Of a stretch of DNA of 10,404 nucleotides, positions 1-8,100 are shown piece after piece. Made by a program: the position numbers and the translations under genes. Position 1 is the first letter of the stretch, and every line of letters begins with the position of its first letter. This DNA is from Phoronis pallida (taxonomy: Eukaryota > Phoronida > Phoronidae), in the NCBI GenBank assembly GCA_028565715.1, contig JAOXYC010239681.1, forward strand, positions 1 to 10,404, in the 5' to 3' direction. A model generated the notes under the pieces. The model saw only the letters and a list, made by a program, of their open reading frames with translations, did no database searches and had not been told where the DNA came from.

Positions 1-40
1 ATAAAACTGACCCCGTCTACTTACATGTTAAAATCCACGT

Positions 41-99
41 ATAAGTCGTCCATCGCCTAAGTCGTCGCTATTTTTACAGTCCCGAAGGTGGCGACTTAT
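41..99. repeat. Cluster of TAAGTCG-type motifs in both orientations
   Basis: ATAAGTCGTC lies at 41-50 and CTAAGTCGTC at 57-66 on the plus strand. The related ATAAGTCGCC lies on the minus strand at 99-90. Together they make a short direct repeat facing an inverted copy. This kind of subterminal motif clustering is common near ends of DNA transposons, but no full terminal repeat or target-site duplication can be seen because the window begins here. The class is not identified. Confidence 0.3.
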
Positions 100-381
100 C
101 CGGAGTAGCTTGTATTTCAAAATTGATAATTCTACATTCGTAAGTAGCGATATATGAGTTTTTAATACTGTTATCTCAGTATCCAAGTTTTGGGATATTT
201 TCATTTAGTAAATATTGGGTAAGGTGACATCCTGACCATTTTGGACTCCCCAATTTCTCAGAAGTGGACATTAAACAGGGAGATTTAAGGCAAGGTGATT
301 GCTCTGGTAAATTCTTTTTTTTCATTAGTCAACTAAAATTATTGATTAATAATTAATTTAACAACCCTTTGTAATCAAATA

Positions 382-387
382 TTTATT
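382..387 (-). terminator. Candidate poly(A) signal AATAAA
   Basis: AATAAA on the minus strand lies about 200 nt beyond the stop codon of the Myb/SANT gene. A weaker ATTAAA hexamer lies nearer, at 533-528, about 50 nt past the stop. Either could define the 3' end. Both hexamers are frequent in AT-rich DNA, so this is only positional evidence. Confidence 0.3.
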
Positions 388-582
388 ACCATAACCATAT
401 GAAGACTTACTAGAACGTTCTCTCAAACAGCAACTTTTTAAAGAAAAACTTTTAAATGTCAACTTTTATAAAATTGAATATATACAACTCTTATATCTAT
501 TAGGGAAAAACGTTGTGTTATCCATATTTTAATGGTGTAGTAAAATAATAAATCTGGCAAAAGTATAATTTTTGCTTAGAAT

Positions 583-1036
583 TCATCGTTCTCCAGTTCT
601 CTCTGCTATGTCATGTTTGGTTTTCATTTCGCTCACTTCATACTTTAATTTCTCCTTCTGAAGTTCCAAAATGCCAATCTCTAAATTTAATTTACGTTTT
701 TTCAACTCCAAGACTTCTTTTTCCAACCTTTGGGCTTGTTTATCACGTTTCGTCGATATTTTCTTAGTGACTCCATTCTCAGTTGTCTCATTTACACTCC
801 CTGTTAAAGAACTTGGTTCAGGTGGAGCCACCTGTATCAATCTATTGATAGGGCTCGAAACAGGACATGGTAGGATTCTGATTGGTCTATTCACTGAGCT
901 TTGATTGATCAGAGCACTGGGAAACACAGGTTGTGAGGACACGTGGTGAGAGAAGCTGGAATTACTGTCTTCGTCTGCCTGATATTGGTTGTGGTTGATG
1001 GATGAAGGGTTTACAATGACTAGTTGGGAAACGCTC
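583..1036 (-). CDS. Myb/SANT gene exon 3 (linker and coiled coil)
   Basis: The acceptor is GCTATTTTTCCAG|GAGC (AG at 1038-1037) and the exon runs 454 nt to the TGA at 585-583. The open frame extends well upstream of the GTG at 942, all the way to the acceptor, so 942 is not a start. The last third is heptad-like (RLEKEVLELKKRKLNLEIG...), predicted coiled coil. Confidence 0.85.
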
Positions 1037-2013
1037 CTGGAAAAATAGCAAAATATATTTATAGCATCACAAATTTAAACTCTCATTAGCAATACTTTTG
1101 GAAAAAAATTCAGCATGACAAATTCAAACTCTTGAAAAACTAAAAGTTCTGCTCAACAAAAACTGTGGCCCCTTACAATACTCAAAAGTATCGTAAGTTT
1201 TTTTTAACCAAAAAATTTAATCTGATAATAATTATTTATTTATTGAAAAAAAACATACCTGTCTGACTTAGTTTCAAACATTGGGTTATCCATTCCATAA
1301 ATGTCCCATATTTTTGTAGAAACTTCATCAAGTGGAGGCGGAGGACCTTCATTTGAATCTGAGGCTGAAAATAAAAGATGTTCATTACTGATTATTGGCG
1401 CTGAAATTTCAAATTATACCTTAAAATTTGCTGGTACCTCAAAAAATGAATTCCCCACATTAAGTTTACCGAAGTTAAATTCAACAAAGTGTGGCTAAGA
1501 ATTGTGTTTTTGTTCTTAACAAAATTTCAAAGGCATCACAAGTTCTCAATAACACTAAAGAAAATAACAAGTATGATTGATAAGATGATAATTTTTAAAA
1601 GTTTTTGTAGAGCTGAATACCAATTGTCGATCTGTCGCCAAAAAATCAACAGTCAGAGTGATACAATTCAAGGGTTATTTACTTTTGAACTGCTGCTTAT
1701 ATTCTGTAATAATATTCTTGTGCCTGAATACAATATTTTCCCATTTCTTCTTGACTTGATTGATTGTTCGCTTGTATTTCCCTTGTGCGCACACAGCATT
1801 GTATATCCGTTTCCATGCCATGTCTCTCTCATTAATTGTCACTTTAGGATCACCTCCATGTTTTACTGTGCGCAAGATTTCACGAAATTCGTAATAAGTA
1901 TTAACCAATGCCCTGACTTCGCCTTCTGACCAATTTGATGTCCGTGCGCGTCCCCACATTTTCTGTCCCTGGTCTCTCTTGGTATAGAGAGTGTCTCCAC
2001 TATTTTCACTCAT
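583..2013 (-). CDS. Myb/SANT-like DNA-binding protein with C-terminal coiled coil (three exons)
   Basis: Join on the minus strand: 2013-1683, 1364-1259, 1036-583. The spliced reading frame is 891 nt, 296 residues plus a TGA stop. The exon junctions are phase 1 (AAA A / CC) and phase 2 (AG / G), and the frame is open through both. Residues about 27-110 form a Myb/SANT-like domain of the type in Myb_DNA-bind_5 (PF13873). They have the spaced tryptophans W28, W67 and W91 and the phrase KRTINQVKKKWENI, typical of the recognition helix. A proline and serine-rich middle follows. Residues about 243-284 are a highly charged Lys/Glu/Leu coiled coil, probably for dimerisation. The start is supported by AAACATGAG, with A at -3, and by an in-frame TAA 15 nt upstream. 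This architecture is typical of nuclear MSANTD/NAIF1-like proteins, a family related to the Myb-like protein of PIF/Harbinger transposons. No transposase is visible here, so a host or domesticated gene is inferred. Targets are unknown. Confidence 0.85.
1259..1364 (-). CDS. Myb/SANT gene exon 2
   Basis: A 106-nt exon with acceptor TTATTTTCAG|CC (AG at 1366-1365) and donor ACAG|GTATGT (1258-1253). It starts in phase 1 and ends in phase 2, so it fits both neighbours. It encodes an acidic and proline-rich stretch (SNEGPPPPLDEV) followed by KIWDIYGMDNPMFE. No domain is recognised. The flanking introns are short, 318 and 222 bp. Confidence 0.8.
1683..2013 (-). CDS. Myb/SANT gene exon 1 (start codon and DNA-binding domain)
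   Basis: This exon encodes residues 1-110 and the first base of codon 111. The donor reads AAAA|GTAAAT, with GT at 1682-1681. Reading through the donor would hit a stop after only two more codons, which is why an unspliced reading gives a 112-residue protein ending in FKSK. The whole Myb/SANT domain is in this exon. Confidence 0.85.
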
Positions 2014-2172
2014 GTTTGAATCAGAGACAATTTAAGACTTCCTTCAAAACTCCAAAGTGAAAATATCTACTTAAACAAAATCAACCAACTGCTTCATAAA
2101 TGCACACTATCTTTGTGCAACTCTGTGAACTTCTGACCTTTTCTGAGTGAGACATGCAAGCCCTGCAATCTG

Positions 2173-2230
2173 ATTGGTCGATTTTATCTAGGTTAAGTGC
2201 ACCCTGTGTAATAAAGTGATCTATTATAAG
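2173..2230. promoter_or_regulatory. Possible promoter elements upstream of the Myb/SANT gene
   Basis: A CCAAT box lies on the minus strand at 2177-2173, within CGACCAATCAG, about 160 bp upstream of the Myb/SANT start codon. On the plus strand TATTATAAG at 2222-2230 resembles a TATA box, so the stretch could also fire rightward. These are short motifs, and no transcript evidence exists. Confidence 0.25.
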
Positions 2231-3515
2231 CCACACTGTGCCTGCTTACACTGGATTTACAATACCACTTAACTTATCCAGGTTTGTGTAACTGTTCTAA
2301 AATTTGGAACACACTTTTGCCTTTTAAATTGTATTTTTGCATTTAATGTGTGAATAAACCAGTTTTAAAATGGACAAAGGGAGTAAGTAGAATAATATAA
2401 ATATTTTTATTTTCCAAATGTAAATTTTCTCTTGTAATGTGTGAAAGGACAAGTAATGCTATTGTTTATTACAGTGTTTCAATATCTGGATCATCTAAAC
2501 TGACATGCCACTGTGTAATATCCCAGTACAATATGTTATGATGGTCAAAACAGCATACTTGTAATCTAACAGTTTTCTTTGTTTATTCAAGTATTTAAAA
2601 TAGTTCCTGACAAACACAATTGCTTACTTCATTTTAGATACATGTTTTAGAGGTCATGTTTTTAAGAGTCAATTATTGATTTTAAAAATATTTCATTAGG
2701 GTAAAAATAGCATTTTACTAAAAATATGTATGTGTTTCTCGTGAAAGAAAAAAGAGCAGTGCTAATGTAATGATCCTTCTGGAATGTTTAATGTTTTGTC
2801 ATTTTTTTATTAAAATAAATAAAAGGAATGGCCTCTGTGTTGTCAATTTTCAAAAGATTTGACTTCAATAATTTTTACCCGGCCACGTACGTACTTTATG
2901 AATACCACAGTGCAGAAAAAGTAATTGCTAAGAAGCCATTTTCATTTTGAAACAAAAAGGTAATTGTATTTTTTCTAACTATTTGAAAGTGTTTCAATCT
3001 CTTTCTGTTGTTTTTGTTCATTATGAATTAAAGTTTGTGTTATTTGGCAGTAGTTTTTCCTTGATTATGAAAAAGTAAATCTTAAAATTGTGAGTGTAAA
3101 ACAGGATTGTGTTCAATGAGTTATGAAGTAAAGGTGAACATTTCCGTTCTTTGTTAGTGGTTTGTTACGAAGGAAAGCCGATTCATTGTTGATGAATGGC
3201 CCATACATGAGCCGCGTGTTTAAAACCCCTCCATACTCGCTAATAGCCCCTTCATAAAACAATTAAATCGCAGTTGTTTCGGACTGACCGAAAACAAATT
3301 ATTTAAAGAGAAATATTGAAAAAGTCGGATGAATTGAAATAGTGTATGAAATACTCTTTACAAATGACGTTTTAATGGTTAAAAATGGTTAAAGTCCCAT
3401 TTTCGCTTTCTAAGGTCTAAAAACACATTTTGTGTTTTTTGGTCGATCAGGATTGCATTCTTGATGTTATGACCTTTGAGTAGAGCCAAACTAATAAAGA
3501 ATCCTTCGTATTTTA

Positions 3516-3627
3516 GTGATTTAATGCCAAACCGCTGATTCCTAGTTCGTGCCTGTCATTCAGGCGGCTCGATTGTTATTGGTGCTGCAGCACCAATAAC
3601 ATTCTGCAGTGGTTGGCATTTAATCAC
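3516..3627. repeat. MITE-like foldback element with two internal hairpins
   Basis: The ends are imperfect inverted repeats: GTGATTTAATGCCAAACC at 3516-3533 against GGTTGGCATTTAATCAC at 3611-3627 (one mismatch and one gap). Both are flanked by TTTA (3512-3515 and 3628-3631), a possible target-site duplication. A weaker inverted match continues outward to about 3500 and 3644. Inside are a perfect small hairpin, GCCTG/CAGGC with a 5-nt loop at 3551-3565, and a perfect 26-bp palindrome at 3575-3600 with arm GTTATTGGTGCTG. There is no coding capacity. A nonautonomous DNA transposon is the simplest reading. Confidence 0.6.
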
Positions 3628-3953
3628 TTTATATACAAGGGATTTTCGAGATGTTTTTCTCAACTCAAAGTTCATAACTTTGTGAAGCCATTTCTGACCC
3701 AATAGAACTCCCAAATTGTATGTCTAAACCTTGAACAGCCCGAAAGCGGTTGTGTTACTTTAACATATTAGAGAAGTTAGAGCAAAGTTAGCAGGGAAAG
3801 TTAGGACATTGACATTATATTATTTTATTTCGTGTGTTCACACAGTGTAGGCAGTCCATCATGATGTCTTTATTGAATTCTCAGCTATGAATGGAGGTTT
3901 ATTACACAAGATGAATAAGTTTACTTTAGGGTATAATGTTTCATTGAACCTAC

Positions 3954-4031
3954 CTTGAGAATGATCACAGATGGGACCTAATGTGTTGTTTTTGTAAGAT
4001 TTAGAACAGTTACAGCTAAGCGATTTGTTAT
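3954..4031 (-). other. Candidate laminin-EGF-like exon (weak)
   Basis: On the minus strand 78 nt encode NKSLSCNCSK...NNTLGPICDHSQ, followed directly by a good donor CAAG|GTAGGT (3953-3948). The spacing C-x-C ... LGPxCD.S.G resembles the beginning of a laminin-type EGF repeat, whose usual exon break falls near here. With the acceptor at 4033-4032 the exon is phase 1-1 and length-divisible by three. The polypyrimidine tract is poor and no partner exon was found on either side. It may be a relic or chance. Confidence 0.22.
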
Positions 4032-4922
4032 CTAACAAATTCATGTTATCACATTTTCATTGACAGTTGTTGTGACGTGAGAGTACTTATATTGAGCACC
4101 TGTAAAATTTCCATGGTTTTTCATTCTAGTTAAAAACACTACCATAAATTATAAACACATTATGAATGATAACAGTGTGGTTCTATCAATGATGTTGAAA
4201 CATAACACTGTTTTTTGCAGTAATCAAAAATTAACATAAATCCTTACTATAAAAGTTGATAGATAAAATTAACATTTATACAAGACTGATTTATAAACCT
4301 GATAAATAATTTCAATTTCCCATCTGGCTCAAACTCTGCAATATACATCCTACTTGTTACATAACTGACACTTGTCTGGTGATCACACAGTCATGACAGA
4401 TTAGGATCAGCACTAACATTATGACACATTAGTGTAATTGTTGTGTAAACATGATGTAATCAGTCATGTGTATTACAGGACAATGCACCCAGACAGGCAT
4501 TATAGATGTTCCTGGCCATTCATAGATATTGACACCCTAGACACTATAGATACTAGTTGAAGAACATTTTGGGCTACTGAAAGTGAATAACTAAAAGCTC
4601 AGATAAAAACGGAAAAAGACTTCTCTTTACTTTGTCATTTGCACAGAACAATATGCTTTTGTTAATTTGAACAGAACTTACTTTAAACGTTGTTGGAACT
4701 ATGCTTCCAGTAATTTATACAAAGAAAGCTTGTATACACAAAATATTTTTTGAAAAACCTTGTCTGACTCGAGGATTGCTGTAATGCTTGCTGGTTAATT
4801 TCAAACGAAAATGAAACAGAATAAACAGAAATTTAAAAAAAATATTAAAAGCCTAAGAATTTTTTATTGTTATCATACTTTTTTATTGTTTCAAATCAAT
4901 GAATGAAATATTGATTTTTCAG

Positions 4923-5130
4923 AGAATTGTAACCTGGTTATCAAGAGTTTCCAGAGTACATCTGGAGTAATAGAGAGCCCGGAGAGCTATCCTAACTGGA
5001 ATATCGCCCGTGATTGTACGTATACCTTTGAAGGTCATGGCAAGGAGAGAGTACAGATCATATTCGAAGAGTTTGATCTACGATATCCTCCTGAGTTAGG
5101 TGATCCCGAAGACCCGGTTGAAAGTGCAGG
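4923..5130 (+). CDS. CUB 1, first exon
   Basis: The acceptor is TTGATTTTTCAG|AG (AG at 4921-4922) and the donor GCAGG|GTAGGT. The exon enters in phase 1 and leaves in phase 2. It encodes the first two cysteines (NCNL and RDCTYTF), SGVIESPESYP and the strand ERVQIIFEEFDLRYP. It ends in an acidic loop (ELGDPEDPVESAG). An alternative acceptor two bases later (CAGAG|AA) would enter in phase 0. It is disfavoured because every other module border in this gene is phase 1. Confidence 0.85.
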
Positions 5131-8100
5131 GTAGGTTACAGAGTTTATGTTCTCGAGTTATGAAATTATTTAGATTAAGTATGTTTAGCCATCTCCAACT
5201 GCATGGTTATTTAATGCATTACCAACGTTTTCATTTATTACCAACTTTTTCACTTTGCATTTGATCAGACAAAGGGCGGTGGCATGCCCGAAATATTATC
5301 AGCCGCCAGTTTTTAATACGATTTTTTATTGTACCGACATATTCGTCGGTGTTTTTACCATACTATTTTTTAAAACTTTTTCTTTGTTTCAGAGAAACTG
5401 GTAAAACTTAATGCTCAGATATAGTTGATTATCTAATTATTAAAGAACAATAATCTTATAATTACATTATAAGATGTTGTCAATACGACCTTAACAGCAC
5501 TGCCTATAATCACATTCATAGGGAATTGGCATGAACGAGTGTTTTAAAAACTTCTAGATTTTTTTTGATGTGCAAATGACTTAGTAATACAATGTTTTTG
5601 TGACTGTACTCAGTATTTTACTTCACAACCATTTTTCCAATTTAGGAAAAGGTCATTTGATTCCTCAGATAACAGGTATAACTCCACGTTAAAATATTAT
5701 TTATATTTCTTTTTGCAAATACGGAAACCTTACACATTTTTAAGCTTCAGAACCCAGGTTTACCACACTTATCAGACTGTCCTCTTTCTTATTATCACAT
5801 ACCATTGTATTCAGTGCCATAACACTATAACATAACATTAATGCGTTATGCACTCCAGTCAAACTCAAAATGGGTTACTCAAAACTCCCAAATTTTTCGA
5901 AAATTGGCGATGTTATGTGTAAAAAGGTTCTTAAATTCATGGGAAGTAATAAACCTTTTATTGGATTCGATTTTAAAAATCATAGAAATTGCCAAAGGCT
6001 CGTTCTATGATTTTTCAATTCTCTTCCAGTAAAAGGTGTTATTACATCCCATTCATTGTAAGAATCACTTTATATATCAGATCTGCATTTGTTTTGTTTT
6101 ATAATTCACCACTGAATTATTCAATAAGTACCAGGCAAGCTTCACTTATTTCATTCAAACCAAGCTTCGGTCACAGACAACGTATTTCCACAAGTTTCAG
6201 TTAATGAACACATCCTTGACTCAAAAATCACCAACAAACTCAAATAATGATCAGTTGCCTTTCAAATTAGTACTATTTGGAAGTAAAACTTTTGAATTTC
6301 TTAATAAGCTCCTTACTTTGCATGCAAATGCCAGTTATTGCATATTTGCTTGAATTTTTCATTGCTGCTTTTACATCTACAATGCTATTCAACGATAAAC
6401 TGAAGTTGACTTGAATCTCTTTATTTGTATTTGCTGTGATGTTTATGTTTATTATTAAGTAATAATTGTTCATTCATCAGAAATATATTTACAGATGTAA
6501 AGGAACAGACAACTTAAGTACGTATGTACTAGTGGACGGTTATGCGAAACTGGTAAGGGCATTCTGTGGCAGGAAAATGCCACCAAGCCTCATGTCAAAT
6601 AATGTCAAGATGACTGTACAGTTCAATGGAGGTAGACACCCATCTTCTGAACCAGTGAAAGGGTTTAGACTGCGCTACAAATTTGTTACAAGTGAGTGTT
6701 ATGCTGTTACAAATAAGGTTTTACTACTTCCTATTGGAGGTCGCTGTTAGCTTTGCCAGGGACACATATCTGCATCCAAAAATTATTTTACACAATTTCT
6801 GAAATTTAGACTATTTTCTGGCTTTTGGAATTCACACCACATTTTGCTCTTTATGGTCAGTTTACAGCACTTTCATACCGCCTTTTGGGGTATGTATTTG
6901 GCGAATCTAATTTCATGGGCCAGTGAACTCTAAATAATTGTGTTTACTCTCCCTTTGTATGATTGCTGCTAATGAGCTATACCTTTGTCTGTGTCTGGTC
7001 ACTATAATAGGTTTGCTGAGAAAATTAAACATTAATAATAAAACATGGAGTTATATAACCAACCACCCCCGGCAACCACCATAGCTGGATACCAGATCAA
7101 GACCGTAATGCTACAGTATGTGACGGATTATTGCTCATGCTCTCACTGGTTCTTTCCCTACTGTGTTGATGAACTCAAAAATCAACCCAAAAGACCTAGG
7201 CAACTAATCCTTTCTAAGTGATTCAAGTGGTTGAAATGTTTCCATGGTGTAGTTTCATACATAATTCTAAATTATGATGCATTGATTATCATCTGTATAC
7301 TAGCTATTTATACATTCTGGCATTCTGAATTCTTGCTCAACACTGAAGTAATCAAATTAATCATGATTGCAAAGAGCTTTAAGAATTGATTTTTTTCAAC
7401 TTGTACTTTATCTTATCCACTCTTATTAAGTGACTCTATTAATGTGCATGCATAGTTGAATCTACTAAATGCAAGAAAATTCCTATTAAATCACTGTGAA
7501 CATACAAATTTGTTATTGTTATTGTTTGTTTTGAGCAAACGATTACCCGCAATTTTGGAACAAGAAGTCAAATTGACTACTGATAGATTATTTCTAGTAG
7601 TTGTAAGTAATTGATCATGATTTCATAATATTTTTACAGATTTTGGTATTGAAGTTGGCACCCAGTCCTCAGCATATGGTATGAACATTATTTACAACCA
7701 TTATGCAATTCTACGTTCTTGTAAAACTCGGATATTACAATTAGTATGAATTTTGACTGTTGGTGCTTGTTGGCTTTTATCTGATAGAAGTTTAAATTAT
7801 TCCTCTATTCTATTTTCGATATTTCATCAACATCAAATTTGTACTTCAAAATTAAAACCTCCAATTGTCTCAGAATCTCTTATTTCTTGTATTGTCCACT
7901 ATTCTCTTGCTTGTGATCGGTATCAATTTTGAAACGAGAATTTTCGAAAGGTTCCGTTTGAGGTCACCGTATTCAAAATGTTCTTACTTTCAGTGTGTGG
8001 GTTTGAATTCCTAAGCTCCGATTCCCAGAAAGGCAATTTCTCCTCGCCAAATTATCCAGGACTTTATCCTAAGGACACTGAGTGCCACTACATATTCTAC

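Larger units (their letters stand above)
1..582. other. AT-rich flank, no gene seen
   Basis: No coding exon is supported on either strand here. The right part (below 583) must hold the 3' UTR and poly(A) site of the minus-strand Myb/SANT gene. The first 100 bases carry a small cluster of TAAGTCG motifs, listed separately. The rest is AT-rich, low-complexity sequence with no recognisable element. Confidence 0.6.
2014..4922. other. Long noncoding stretch between the divergent genes
   Basis: About 2.9 kb with no confident exon on either strand. The first few hundred bases should contain the 5' UTR and promoter of the Myb/SANT gene. The part nearer 4922 is probably an intron of the CUB gene, because that exon starts in phase 1 and needs an upstream exon. 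The only structured items seen are the foldback element at 3516-3627 and a weak EGF-like exon candidate at 3954-4031. The rest is AT-rich. I looked for a signal-peptide exon with a phase-1 donor and did not find a convincing one. Confidence 0.5.
5131..6494 (+). other. Intron inside CUB 1 (1,364 bp)
   Basis: GT-AG intron in phase 2. It is AT-rich. It contains two perfect inverted repeats (5453-5475 and 5975-6015), a small ACCGAC/GTCGGT hairpin at 5333-5350, and a candidate 30-nt cassette exon at 5646-5675. Open frames at 5841-6204 show no domain or codon pattern and are read as chance. Confidence 0.7.

Noticed and set aside
671-904. Plus-strand open frame opposite the Myb/SANT coiled-coil exon
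   Set aside because: Antisense shadow of a well-supported minus-strand exon.
1301-1929. Plus-strand open frames over Myb/SANT exons 1 and 2
   Set aside because: They overlap minus-strand exons with matching splice phases and show no protein family of their own.
2370-2382. A tiny first exon (ATG GAC AAA GGG A) with a perfect GTAAGT donor and the phase-1 end needed by CUB 1
   Set aside because: It would give MDKG directly before the CUB domain with no signal peptide, which does not fit a secreted or membrane CUB protein; the ATG and donor are likely coincidental.
2828-2950. 40-codon open frame starting at GGAATGG on the plus strand
   Set aside because: Short, no domain, no neighbouring exon with matching phase, and expected by chance in DNA of this composition.
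3182-3293. GC-richer patch with small hairpins (ATTCAT/ATGAAT, TTTCGG/CCGAAA) as an RNA gene
   Set aside because: Stems are short and no box elements or terminator mark a known RNA class.
3500-3644. Resemblance of the three-hairpin fold to a parvovirus-type terminal repeat
   Set aside because: Only the general shape is similar; there is no viral coding sequence nearby and the flanking TTTA suits a small DNA transposon better.
5395-5402. Possible microexon after CTTTGTTTCAG, ending before GTAAAACT
   Set aside because: It is 8 nt long, so inclusion would shift the frame between the two halves of CUB 1.
5841-6473. Open frames of 63-71 codons on both strands inside the intron of CUB 1
   Set aside because: No motif, no compatible splice phase and AT-biased composition like the rest of the intron.
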